Positions 18,527-28,203 of a DNA stretch of 64,000 bases are shown one piece after another. This DNA comes from Prostheceraeus crozeri (lineage: Eukaryota > Platyhelminthes > Polycladida > Euryleptidae), in contig CAJQUW010004780.1 in assembly GCA_907163375.1 (NCBI GenBank), positions 12,501 to 76,500 of the forward strand, read 5' to 3'. The notes under the pieces were generated by a model. The model ran no database searches. It was not told the DNA's origin and saw nothing but the letters and a program-made list of their open reading frames with translations. The first letter of the stretch is position 1. Each line of letters opens with the position of its first letter. The translations under genes were made by a program, and so were the position numbers.

Positions 18527-18540
18527 TTTATTGAAATAAA
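18527..18540. terminator. Abutting convergent poly(A) signals between penton copy 2 and PolB
   Basis: TTTATT at 18527-18532 (AATAAA on the minus strand, for PolB) and AATAAA at 18535-18540 (plus strand) lie two bases apart. Confidence 0.6.
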
Positions 18541-18696
18541 AATATGTATATGAAAAAGTCTTTTCACAGATATAGGGAGAATGAGCTGACTGTAGGCATA
18601 TATTCACAAGGAAGAAACGATCTCATGCGATACATAAAACAACCATGTATATCTACAAAAAGCAACATCAAAATACTGAGTTAAGGATGAATCTAT

Positions 18697-21417
18697 TTAC
18701 ACGTCTCCTGAATGTGGTAGCGTGAGTTTTATTCTTTTGGGTGGAGGTATGTTTGTGTCAGGATGTCCATGTGGAAGAGATGTGTTATGTCCTATCCAAC
18801 ACCTCTTATCTTCCCATGCTGAAAGTGCTCGTTTCTTGAACGTGTACGTTTTCACAGTATGAACTTGAGATTTTAAGATTGTCATATTGACAAACGTTAT
18901 AGTTTTATTTTTATAGGCCTTCTTATAGGACCGATGTTTCATTTTGTGAACAATGGATTTTGATATACCTTTAGCACGCTTAATACTATCTGCACATTCT
19001 TTTGATTTCATGGAATACATTTTAGGACGGAGGAGAATCATTTCATCTATTTCCTTTCCTGCTGTTTCATCCTTAAAACAACCAAGTTTGGCTTTATTCT
19101 GTATGGAATAGAGTGGATGAGTGGGATTGTAGTTAGATGTGTCGAAATATTTTTCTAATGACTTGCCTACTTCATTAAAATTTAAATCTTTTTGAGTGGT
19201 AATTCCTAAAAAGAAACTATCTGTATCACCACCCAGCAAGCGAACCTCTTTTACGAGAGGGCATGGTTTTAATATTTTGTAGAAGAGTTGATACATTTCA
19301 AGCTTGGAATAATCTAAAACGGCTTGCCCAATATAGATGGGTTTGCACAACTCAACTTCTGATTTTATCATTTTAACACCTACAAGATCCTCATCGATGA
19401 TGTCTCTATCAATGAAAAGAGGTGATGAGATCAATTTGTGATATTTTTGTTCATCAACGACTAGTTTGTAGTTCATACGTTTTCTAACATCCTCCATGGT
19501 CTTTCCGAAAAGACTGTTATTCTTATATTTATAAAAATCCTTTTCAAAATTATTTTGGGCGAGTGCACGTTTTTGACTGTTACTATCTATGTAGGGTTTG
19601 AGGAAGGCTTTCTGTCTAAATTTGATAATGCGGTGAACTGACTTTAGAAGCATGCCCATTTCTAAATAGAATTTTAGTATGCAGAAGTGTACGAGATAAT
19701 TTTTCTTATCATATTGGGTGAGTAAAAGTTTGCGGCATGGTTTGTACCTTGGCTGTCCACACTCTGTTAAGTTATTATGAAATTGTGACATGAATGGTGA
19801 AAACATATCTTCAGTCACTTCACCAGATTCAGGTGCGAGTGGGAAATCAGCAGTTTTATTTTTAATGCTATTTGGATAAATCAAATCCACTTCAAAATAA
19901 TATCACCAATCACCTTCATCTGGAATCTTCAGTATGTTTGAAGGGTTGGAGTAATACTCAAGCTCATCTTGATTTAACCAACTAAACTCGGAATGAGGTA
20001 GTGGTTTAGACAGTGAACTGCCATATAAATTATTTTAGTCATAGTACTTTAGGTGGATATGATCATCACCTACTGTTTCAGATTTTATATGATGTTTATT
20101 TACAAATGTGAGACCACCGCGTATTCCGCGCTCAAATATATTATACATCTCCGGGTCTTGTAAGAGATGAATGGTCTCACCAGTCATTTTAAAGGCTGAT
20201 TTAAAGGACATGGCTGGTAGACTGACAAAGTGGACAGGATCTAATTTGTCTTCTTCTAATGCCACTCGTCGAAATTCCTGAAAGACATCAGCCAGCAAAA
20301 TGACATCTAATTCTAAGTAAGCGATCATATAATCGCCAAACGTTTTACAATCAAATTTTAACCATGCCTCTTGAGCATGTTCATAATCTTCTACTGGACA
20401 ATCTTCACCCGTCAAATCGTTTTGGAATTTATCAATGGAAGGAAGGGTTGTTTCATTTAGTTTAGACATTGAGCTAAAATACGCATAAGGAAAGACTTCT
20501 TTGCGAGTGATTATTTCATCCGTTAAGTTTGGATAGTGTTTCTTCAAAGTTTGACTATGGGGAAGAAACTTGAGATTACGAACGAGAGAAGCTAGTGACG
20601 CTGACATGAATTGGAATGAATCTAAAAATTTTATTTCGAAGAAGACTGTCTTATTTTCTTTAGTTTTATCTACTGGTACTTTTGCTGTCATTGCCATGAA
20701 TTTTTCTCTCGTTTGCGCTATTACATTCAACTGCCACGATTTCATCTGGCTCAACCCTCCTTTTATGAGCATATGACTGTCATAGCCCTTAAAGTTATGA
20801 AAAATGACGGGTAGTACACGACGTCTCAACCTAAGTGAAAAGTTACATTTGGAGCAGAGTGCGTTTCTAAATTTACCAGTGATGTGATCATGATCACGCA
20901 CTTTCTTAATTTTATCGTCATCAAACGTTTTATGACATTTAGGACAGGATGTGCAACTTTCAAATTTTTGTTTGTCTTCATCTGACATATGTAGTGACTT
21001 ACGCTGCAATTGGGAATCATATGATTGTTGAAATTTAGCAGCTTTATCGAGAAATTCTAGAAATTTTGAAATGCAATCTTCACCTTGCCAAGTATGCATT
21101 TTGTTTTGCCTATTCCTAAAGTGGTCATGCCATACTTCATAGCAGGATATGGCTGCTGGCTTGTGGATGATATCATCAATGTAGCATTCTATGTCTGCGT
21201 AAATGACACGCAGGGGACTTAATTCGTCACCATTATCCCTATGTGAAAATATTTTATCTTTGGGCATGCGTTCCATTTGTAATTTACCTCGCTTGCACCA
21301 TTCATAGTGAGTTTCAAATTTATCTTTACTCCAAAAGGAGCGGATGCAGCGGTCGCATACAAAATGTTCACCTCTTTTAGAGTGCCCAAGTGAGTGAAGA
21401 AATTTTCAACTTACCAT
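18697..21417 (-). pseudogene. Protein-primed type B DNA polymerase (Polinton), broken
   Basis: A zinc-finger-like N-terminus (CDRCIRSFWSKDKFETHYEWC) is followed by the exonuclease motifs YADIEC (ExoI), HNFKGYDSH (ExoII) and YLELDVILLADVF (ExoIII). An HNH-like cysteine cluster (CPKCHKTF, 'VRDHDHITGKFRNALCSKC') lies in between. The polymerase motifs are 'KYKNNSLFGKTMEDVR' (motif B) and GGDTDSFFLG (motif C). The order, and the total of about 900 codons, fit Polinton pPolB. Its 3' end faces penton copy 2, and its promoter region is shared with the gene at 21659. The gene is not intact. Confidence 0.9.
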
Positions 21418-21658
21418 TTCAACGAAATCGAGTTTAAGGATAGAGACTTCACGAGAGAGCAGTTCACTTGTACGCCTCAAATATAGAATTCGCCAGAGAA
21501 CACTTCAGTTATATGTAACAAAGACAGAGTGAAATGACACGAATGTCACTTTACATATATACTTTCGTATTCATCATTCATTGGCTGTTCATTCTGATTG
21601 GTTGCTTGTTGATACTTAAGAATTAGAAAACATTTCAAAGTTATTATTCACAGTCAAC
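21418..21658. promoter_or_regulatory. Bidirectional promoter region between PolB and the 21659 gene
   Basis: This 240-bp divergent spacer holds a TATA-like ATATATAC block (21555-21562) placed for the minus-strand PolB and ATTGG/CCAAT elements at about 21582 and 21597. The assignment rests on motifs and position only. Confidence 0.45.
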
Positions 21659-22105
21659 ATGACAAGCCCTCCGACAACACCAAACACAAAATTCTCTTCT
21701 CCATCCTCAACACCAACGGCGCTCGTTGCACCAAACGCTCCAACGAAGGGGAAGGTAGAGAAGGTGTACCGACTGGACAATATCAGAAAGTTGTCATTAC
21801 CAGCGGACAACGAAGAGAGTGTATGTGAGAAGGAGTGTCCCGACTTAACAGGCGTGAGGTGGAAGTATCTCCAGTACGATACTGACGATGTGATGGAGAT
21901 CACCAGCACCAAATTCCTCCACCAATTATGGGAGTGGTACACCCCTAACTCCCAGCCACGAACTATGGCGGAGTGGGAGTATATCGACAAAGTGAGGCTC
22001 GCAGTGGAAGAACGATTAAAGCAAGTGAACTGTTTTTGTTATCTATGTGAAGCCAGACTCTGGGACGATATTGACGATGAAGACCTTTTGAAATACATGC
22101 CATAA
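21659..22105 (+). CDS. Polinton protein of unknown function (148 aa)
   Basis: The N-terminal 35 residues are rich in T/P/S (SPPTTPNTKFSSPSSTPT) and likely disordered. The rest is acidic with a CFCYLCEARLWDDIDDED segment near the C-terminus that may bind a metal. It is transcribed away from PolB. The stop codon overlaps an AATAAA signal at 22104. No family is recognised. The frame is whole. Confidence 0.5.
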   Translation: MTSPPTTPNTKFSSPSSTPTALVAPNAPTKGKVEKVYRLDNIRKLSLPADNEESVCEKECPDLTGVRWKYLQYDTDDVMEITSTKFLHQLWEWYTPNSQPRTMAEWEYIDKVRLAVEERLKQVNCFCYLCEARLWDDIDDEDLLKYMP

Positions 22106-22117
22106 TAAATGTTTATT
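22104..22117. terminator. Convergent poly(A) signals downstream of the 21659 gene
   Basis: AATAAA at 22104-22109 overlaps the stop of the plus-strand gene. TTTATT at 22112-22117 gives AATAAA for transcripts coming from the right on the minus strand. Confidence 0.55.
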
Positions 22118-22699
22118 TCGTATTATCTTTGCTTTCATACTGACTTACTTGAACGGGGCTTAAGTGGATGATTTAACCATGTATACTTTTTTATTTGGAA
22201 ATAGTAGCACGCTTAGTCTAACTTGTAAATCTTAAAACATTTCATATGGACGATGATGATAGATGAAATACTGTCAAATAAAATTAAGATAGCTTACACT
22301 TCTGATACAGGGATAGCAATCGACTGCGATCCATGTGTAAAGAGCTTGTTAGACTACGGAAGAGAGAAGTGTGTTATGTTGCGTGTGGCGCGTGAGTGTC
22401 CTCCCATTTCATTCCATTCATCAATTCGTCTCATTGATAGAGACAGGTAGAACTCATGGTTCTCATAACGTATGCAATGGAAAGTTTTAGGCAACCTTCG
22501 ACAGTTGGCTAAATGTCGCCCTGGCGCGAATGCATACTACGTTGAGACAGAGGCAATCACTTGCAAACATGACGCAGAGAGGTTAAACAAGATTGACCAT
22601 TGCCGAATGTCCCTTGCGGTATACATAGCTACGGGTTTCACCGCCGCCCTTTACAGGAACGCCCGTCGAAAGGAAGTATTACACCGAACTTCATTTGCA
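22118..22699. other. Polinton segment with weak coding character on the plus strand
   Basis: Two plus-strand open frames (22253-22450 and 22472-22885) run through here, the second entering the 140-bp repeat. They are free of low complexity but match no family I know. The string CAGGGATAGCAATCGACTGC (22308-22327) recurs at 23206-23225 just ahead of repeat copy 2, so this segment looks like the diverged or deleted remainder of a larger duplicated unit. Confidence 0.3.
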
Positions 22700-22839
22700 A
22701 CGTTCAAGTTGACTGATAGCAGATTCAACTTAATGATAGTATTCGCCAGTCCGAAGACTGCCCAGGGCAAACCGCGTGGAGGCTCTATCATGTCTTGCCC
22801 CATGGTGGCCCTTAAGAGAGCCGATGGTTCATTCTCGGG
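22700..22839. repeat. 140-bp intra-element repeat, copy 1
   Basis: It starts ACGTTCAAGTTGACTGATAG and ends near ATTCTCGGGG. Two further copies are at 23229 and 23704. The first 30 bases form an inverted repeat AAGTTGA/TCAACTT. The plus strand is open through the copy (for example FKLTDSRFNLMIVFASPK), yet each copy also lies just 3' of a minus-strand open frame. Confidence 0.8.
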
Positions 22840-22856
22840 GTGTGAATTTAAGTTGA

Positions 22857-23114
22857 CTATTGGCTGGAATAGTCAATGGGTATGACGGTTAGGTTGTCAT
22901 AGACCCTATACCGCCTAGGTCGTGCTGGTGCATCTGGCACCTTTCGGATGCGAGTGGTATTCGGAGTCCACACCCCATCCGTCCAAACGATCTTCTTGAT
23001 TTTCCCCTTCTTATCATCCTCTTCATCCCACTCGTCGAGGATGATGAACTCGGGAATGGCGTTGTCTTCATCGATGAAGACGGGAATGCTGTTGGCAGGA
23101 GACGTTTCTTCCAT
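22857..23114 (-). CDS. Small acidic Polinton protein A (85 aa), unknown
   Basis: The product starts MEETSPANSIPVFIDED and has an acidic centre (DEWDEEDDKKGKIKK) and a basic, proline-containing end (APARPRRYRVYD). A TATA-like GTATAAGCC lies about 40 bp upstream. Repeat copy 1 lies directly downstream. No family is recognised. It may be a real small accessory gene, as the gene at 23341 has the same setting. Confidence 0.4.
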   Translation of the reverse strand: MEETSPANSIPVFIDEDNAIPEFIILDEWDEEDDKKGKIKKIVWTDGVWTPNTTRIRKVPDAPARPRRYRVYDNLTVIPIDYSSQ

Positions 23115-23228
23115 CGTGACTTGAAATTGAATGAGAAGCGCTACACTCTTCTGGCTTATACAGGGTTTTCAACAATGAATTGCTCAACAGCGAATCAGAA
23201 TGCTTCAGGGATAGCAATCGACTGCATA

Positions 23229-23370
23229 ACGTTCAAGTTGACTGATAGCAGATTCAACTTAATGATAGTATTCGCCAGTCCGAAGACTGCCCAGGGCAAA
23301 CCGCGAGGAGGTTCTATCAAATCTTGCCCCATGGTGGCCCTTAAGAGAGCCGGTGGTTCGTTCTCGGGAG
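23229..23370. repeat. 140-bp intra-element repeat, copy 2
   Basis: It is nearly identical to copy 1 (a few substitutions by eye) and is preceded by the 20-bp string shared with 22308. Its right edge overlaps the last codons of the minus-strand gene at 23341. Confidence 0.8.
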
Positions 23371-23646
23371 TAACGTCATCTTACACCCTACCAATTCTGC
23401 TGAGAGAGTCTTTGACTCTCTCCTTGGTAGCAGTGCGACTTCCACACTAACTGGCACATGGCTAAAAAGTGGAATGTAGCGCCATTCCGTTGGATTGACA
23501 ACAGTTGCTGTCATCGGATTGACAATCCGAGCAAGATTATTGTGGACTCTGTCTTGCTCCTCTAGCCTGACAAACTCCTCAAATAAATTTCGCGGCCTTA
23601 ACTGCGGTCCGCGAGGAGAGCTGACTTGACTGTTCGGCGTTTGCAT
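23341..23646 (-). CDS. Small Polinton protein B (101 aa), unknown, with its own TATA box
   Basis: It starts MQTPNSQVSSPRGPQLRPRN. A TATATAAA box (23678-23685 read on the minus strand) lies about 32-39 bp upstream of the ATG, a good spacing for a short leader. The C-terminal 13 residues are encoded inside repeat copy 2. No family is recognised. The promoter supports a real gene. Confidence 0.45.
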   Translation of the reverse strand: MQTPNSQVSSPRGPQLRPRNLFEEFVRLEEQDRVHNNLARIVNPMTATVVNPTEWRYIPLFSHVPVSVEVALLPRRESKTLSAELVGCKMTLLPRTNHRLS

Positions 23647-23677
23647 GATTGAAATGAAATGAAATGAGAGGCAGTGG

Positions 23678-23685
23678 TTTATATA
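23678..23685 (-). promoter_or_regulatory. TATA box of small gene B
   Basis: The minus strand reads GGGGTATATAAACCACTG. It is similar to the TATA region at 25731 (ATATATAAACCCCC), suggesting a shared promoter design in the element. Confidence 0.6.
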
Positions 23686-23703
23686 CCCCTCTAACGCGAC
23701 GCA

Positions 23704-23846
23704 ACGTTCAAGTTGACTGATAGCAGATTCAACTTAATGATAGTATTCGCCAGTCTGAAGACTGCCCAGGGCAAACCGCGTGGAGGTTCTATCATGTCTT
23801 GCCCCTAGGTGGCCCTTAAGAGAGCCGATGGTTCGTTCTCGGGAGT
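23704..23846. repeat. 140-bp intra-element repeat, copy 3
   Basis: This is the third copy, again located 3' of a minus-strand gene (23943-25109) and just upstream of gene B's promoter. It differs from the other copies at several positions. Confidence 0.8.
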
Positions 23847-23942
23847 GAATTGATGGGGTGGTGAAGGCGGGCAAAGATCTGCAATGAAAATGATATGTAT
23901 TAGAATAGGATATACTATCTTATTTACTTTTCACTTACCAAG

Positions 23943-25109
23943 TTAGCCATCCTTTGGCAGTCTCGCGCGCTTCCGAATAGAGAATTTGTGGAGATGGCCG
24001 CGCATTCTCAGGCTGGCATGTAGGCATTTTTTCGTCGGATGGCCGTTATAACAAATGATGGACTCGTCTAGATTTTGATTCACGAGTACTTCGCCGTCCA
24101 AATGATTATCCCGAATAGGGATGTGAAACTTAAACAACCTATCCTCATTCGCACGATTCCACTCATCCCTCATGCGCTCCAACTTCTCATACGCCTGCCT
24201 CTCATCACCCCGCCAAGCCACAGTCCTCTCCAACTCAACATTCCTCGCTCTCAACACACTCATCTCCTTCATCATCTCCTCAACCTTCGCTTCTGCATCT
24301 CTCATTCTTCATTCCGCAGCACTCGCCCTCTTCTCACACTCATCATTCTTCTCTTCCAACTCTCGCGTCTTATTCTTCAAATCAGTCACACTACGCCTCA
24401 TTCGAATATTCTCATCCGCTACCTCCTTCGACTTCAGTTCCTTCTTTTTCAACTCATCCAACTCCTTCACAACTTCATCCTTCACCTTCTTCAAACTCTC
24501 ATACTTATTCACCAACAAATCATGCGCCATCTGCTGCGATACATGCCTCTTCTCTTCATCCTTCAACCACCTCGCCGACTGCTTACGTATCCCACCACTC
24601 TTCACTTTTGGGGAAGATGAGCTCTTCGGGGGGTCGGTGATGACAATGTTTGACACCTCCGACGACGAAGAGCTCAACTTCCTCACACGCTTCCTCACAC
24701 GCTCCCTATCTAAATCCACATCATCCTCATCATCACTCTCAAGCACTCTCTTTCGCCCAATCTCAGCCTCCAACGACGCAACTGCTCTCGCCAACTCATC
24801 ATTCTCAACAACATTCTCAACCTTACCCTCTCGCTCTATCGCCAACATTCGCTCCCTCTCTTCCACAATCAACTGCGTGAATCGCAAGTCATTCACCAAA
24901 CCTCCACTACAGTCAGCATGCACTCTGTAAAAACGCGCCTCATCCTCATCACCCTTCAACACTCTACACTTCACACACGCAACCCTATTCAGGATAGTCA
25001 TGTGGTCGGTGCCCGCCTTCTTGACATGAGCCTTGGCGTCCGCACTGCGATTTATTTGCCCACAGGTACACATTTTAATATGGAATTTGCGGTTTTTATC
25101 GTTAGCCAT
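23943..25109 (-). pseudogene. Zinc-binding coiled-coil protein gene of the Polinton, broken
   Basis: The N-terminal region has cysteines in a zinc-ribbon-like arrangement (CTCGQINRSADAKAHV, then VACVKCRVLKGDED). It is followed by an acidic/basic switch (ESDDEDDVDLDRERVRKRVR), a serine run, and long heptad-type stretches (KKVKDEVVKELDELKKKELK; EEMMKEMSVLRARNVELERT). It may be an oligomeric DNA-associated or scaffolding factor; no family is recognised. Upstream is a TATA promoter at 25731, with a possible leader intron (donor-like GAGGTAAGCG near 25690, acceptor-like TTATCTTACAG ending near 25128). Many plus-strand open frames here are shadows of the coiled coil. Not intact. Confidence 0.55.
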
Positions 25110-25730
25110 GCCTGAGATTTCTTGTTAACTGTAAGATAATGAAATTTGTATAAGTTTGGAATCATGTAGTACAGTCATATTCCTAAAGCATAACACTTAG
25201 TGAGGAATGATAGATTTGAGTATAGTGAGTGGCACTCGATCCCGTCGACAGCCCGAAGGCCTTGTACTGATCACTAGGGAAGTGAGAGATCTTCCCCGAT
25301 ACCCGCTCTTTACAGCTGAAGACATCATTGTCACTGCCCCGAAGTGGTAACAGCAACGTCGAGTCAAAGGTAGTGATCAGTAGCTGGGATCTAACCCCTC
25401 AAAGCTGCCTTAGACTTAGTTAAATTTCAAATCTGATAGCAGATTTGAACTCAGCATACTTGAAAACCTTAGTCTACATGTTAAAACTTTGAAAAAACTG
25501 AAAATTAAGAATTTTTTAAAAATTCCGCATTTTACTACTCATACTACTTTTAAAAAATTTTATCAGTAGTAAAGACACTATCAAACTCTATCATACAAAC
25601 TTTGAAGTAAGAAGATAGCTTGCCTACTTCAAAAGATAGAGTCCTTTGAAACACCCGATATCGGGAGCTCAGAGCGACGACCGTCGCTTACCTCGTCTTT
25701 CGATGAAGTGATGAGACTTACGTTGTCGGG
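25110..25730 (-). other. Leader region of the coiled-coil gene (possible intron)
   Basis: It is non-coding. On the minus strand it runs from the TATA box to the start codon and contains splice-site-like motifs. It is laid out like the first 800 bases of the window in the second Polinton (shared 'tactactcatactac'/'agtactacatatg'-type stretch). Confidence 0.4.
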
Positions 25731-25742
25731 GGTTTATATATG
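25731..25742 (-). promoter_or_regulatory. TATA box of the right gene block
   Basis: The minus strand reads CATATATAAACC followed by CCCGAC. A similarly placed TTATATAG sequence lies near 378 in the second Polinton. Confidence 0.55.
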
Positions 25743-26045
25743 CTCGGAAGAAAACTTAAAATCGCTCTATCTCCGAAAATATTCATTGTAGCGACATGCG
25801 GTTTGTTGCAAACGATTCGTCTCATCATTCTCTATCATATAACACCTAAACCATTCTCATATGACCACAGGAAGTGGGTCCGTCAGCACATGTCCATGTA
25901 ACATGCCACAAGTGAAAAAATTCCTAAGTGTGAGAGCTCCAGTGTGGTGAAAATTTTGAAAAATTTAAAACTTCCGAATTTCGACCTGGGACCTTTACCA
26001 AAACATTTTTCATCAAATTTCACGGACCCCCCTCCCCCCCTCGTT
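25743..26045. repeat. Right subterminal region with an extra inverted copy of the TIR block
   Basis: At about 25915-26035 a diverged copy of the 'CCTAAGTG...GACCTGGGACC...AAACATTTTTCATCAAATTTCA' block (interrupted similarity) faces the TIR copy at 26046-26165, forming a local palindrome of roughly 250 bp. Confidence 0.6.
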
Positions 26046-26737
26046 CAGAGAAATTTGATGAAAAATGTTTTGGTGACGGTCCCAGGTCGAAATTCCACAC
26101 TTTGGAAAATTTTCAAAATTTTACCCATACAAAGCCACTCTGACACTTAGGATTTTTTCAGGTGAGCTCCGACCTAAAATCTTGTAACAGCTCTAACTTT
26201 TGAACGGCTGGTCCGATTGACTCGCGGCAAAAATGGCGTCGAGCAGTTTTTTCTCCTCTTTCAAACGAGTAGCTGTAAGACAAAATCCGTTCACTAGAAC
26301 CAAAGTTAGAAGATTGCTGTCGGGGGGGGGGGGGAGGTCAGTGAAATTTGATGAAAAATGTTTTGGTGAAGGTCCCAGGTCGAAATGACACACTTTGGAA
26401 AATTTTCAAAATTTTACCCATACAAAGCCACTCTGATACTTAGGATTTTTTCAGGTGAGCTACAACAGTCCACCCTCCCAACCTGGCCGGCACACCACGC
26501 CAACCTGGACAGCACAGCACCGCGCGCTATACGACGGCCGGCCAGAGGGGGGGACGTCAGCGAACCTTGCGGACTCACTTGGCCGGCACACCATGACACT
26601 CTGTCGTTCCAGAGGGGGGGACGTCAGACTCAAAGCACCACGGCGGCCGACCACGACACTCTACCGTTCCAGAGGGGGGGGACGTCAGCGACGGCGGCCA
26701 TCTTGCACTATCCAGAAGTGGAGTTTTACTTACTACT
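26046..26737 (-). repeat. Right terminal inverted repeat of the Polinton
   Basis: It is the reverse complement of 4772-5463 with a few substitutions and different C-tract lengths. GACGTCA modules lie at 26553, 26620 and 26681. It ends ACTTACTACT, directly followed by TACAGG. Confidence 0.9.
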
Positions 26738-26743
26738 TACAGG
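26738..26743. repeat. Right target-site duplication of the Polinton (TACAGG)
   Basis: It is identical to 4766-4771. TACAGG here is also the TA target plus the first bases of the mariner terminus that follows. Confidence 0.9.
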
Positions 26744-28027
26744 GTCCCCCAAAATTAGCGTAGTTTTTTGATTTTAGATACTTTTGACAAAAAGGTTTTT
26801 TGAATGTTCATCAGAAAGCTGTTATCAAAAACTTCATTGATGGTTAATTGTAGGTTATCATTTAGTCAAGAATCAGAAAAATTATCAACTCACTTCTAAA
26901 TTGTCCAACTGATCTATTCAAATGAAAAATGTGCCTTTCAAACTTTGTGTGCATACATGTATAAGATGCGAGAGATGCCTTTGTACCGCTACTGTAATAT
27001 CACCCGTCTAATTTCAAAATTTGAAAAGACTTGCAATCTTCTTGATGCCTCTGGAATAAGCAGAAAGTTCGAATAGGAAAATCGTCTGCCTATCATTGAG
27101 GAGGGTACTAGTGTGATGTCCTTTAATCTTCGAGCTCATTGAACTTTTCAAGCTACAGTACTTACTTTTATGACTGGAATTACAAGATCAATATTCATAG
27201 AATATTGAAAGACAAATGAAGACATTTTCTTAACCCCTTCATTTTGTATCAGGCAACCACGGCGGATGATAAAGATAGCTGAATGAGATGCGATCAATGA
27301 GCAATACAGATTTAGTATCCAAGATTATTTAGAGCAATTCAGCAATATTTTCACTAATTGGCTTATTAATAGGTATAATTGCATCACATGGGCAAGTGAA
27401 AAGCCTACCATGAGCTTGACTCTCTCTCACTCCATTCATCACGTGTTGTGGTATGCACAGCTATTTTCTCAGTGCCATAAATTTGGTTGGCATTTCTTCT
27501 CCGATAGTGTCAACAGCAATAATTGCAATGAAATGCTAAAGAATCACTTCATTCAACAATATCAATCAAATGATGCTTCTCCACAGCAATTTTCCAATAA
27601 GATGAAGGACCATCGCACTTTTTCATCATGCTACCGTAACTTTGAGAAGACCCCAATTTCTTCAAAGGGATTTTAGACGTGGTTTTGAAGCAGTTTGGCC
27701 GGCAAGATTACCTAATCTGACACTATGAGATTAACCGGCTTTGAGTGGTTGTGAAGGCCTACAACTATTGACGAGCCAAAGAGAAAATCGATGCAAAGTT
27801 TATTGAAATCAATTATGAAAAAATCGCAATTGCTGTTGACAGCATGGTGTGAGAATAGTGAATGTTTTATTATCCGAAGATGGATGATATTTCGAACATT
27901 TGCTGCAAATCCTAAGACCTCATCGTATTTTCGTGTTATTTTTGATTAAAAGATTGATTCTCAAGCATAAAGGGTCGTTCCACCATTAAAATAAAACGGT
28001 GATGCAAGCAACTTTTGGGACACCCTG
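26740..28027 (+). mobile_element. Decayed mariner-like DNA transposon into whose end the Polinton inserted
   Basis: The left end is CAGGGTCCCCCAAAATTAGCG, the right end GCAACTTTTGGGACACCCTG (28008-28027), flanked by TA (26738-26739 and 28028-28029). The 1,288-bp length fits a mariner. Decayed transposase is visible on the plus strand: VNSNNCNEMLKNHFIQQY, typical of the block between the first two catalytic aspartates, and later TIDEPK and NFWDTLY at the terminus. Several stops and frameshifts occur; the frame at 27410-27676 is the longest remnant. It is older than the Polinton. Confidence 0.65.
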
Positions 28028-28203
28028 TACATAGATGTGGGCGTGGCGTACAAACTTACGCAATTAGCTTGCCTATCAAGTTAATTAGCTACGCAATTAA
28101 CTTACGCTCTAGCCTATTTAAGTTTTACCAACTCTAGCCTTAGTAAGATGCAATTATTACAGAATGCGGCATAAAAAATGTGACTAGATTTTAATGCAGC
28201 GTA

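Larger units (their letters stand above)
4772..26737. mobile_element. Polinton/Maverick (adintovirus-like) element, 21,966 bp, fossil with roughly ten breaks
   Basis: The boundaries are set by TIRs starting AGTAGTAAGT and a perfect 6-bp duplication TACAGG on both sides. The gene content is diagnostic: protein-primed PolB, retroviral-type integrase with chromodomain, FtsK/HerA-type packaging ATPase, adenovirus-type cysteine protease, double-jelly-roll capsid protein and penton-like proteins. Genes lie in alternating strand blocks (+ 5.9-14.2, - 14.3-15.5, + 15.5-18.5, - 18.7-21.4, + 21.7-22.1, then mostly - to 25.1 kb). By eye the TIRs differ at about seven positions in roughly 565 bp, so the insertion looks fairly recent. 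The element is not intact: I estimate about ten breaks, one of them a PLE insertion. The integrase catalytic core, the protease and the TBP-like gene are among the parts that remain open. Confidence 0.95.

Noticed and set aside
22308-23225. The 20-bp direct repeat CAGGGATAGCAATCGACTGC as a target-site duplication
   Set aside because: It is too long for a DNA transposon duplication and lies inside the larger repeated unit of the Polinton, so segmental duplication is the simpler explanation.
24075-25115. Long plus-strand open frames (up to 252 codons) opposite the coiled-coil gene
   Set aside because: They have Ser/Phe/Leu-rich composition mirroring the Lys/Glu codons of the minus strand; no motif or promoter.
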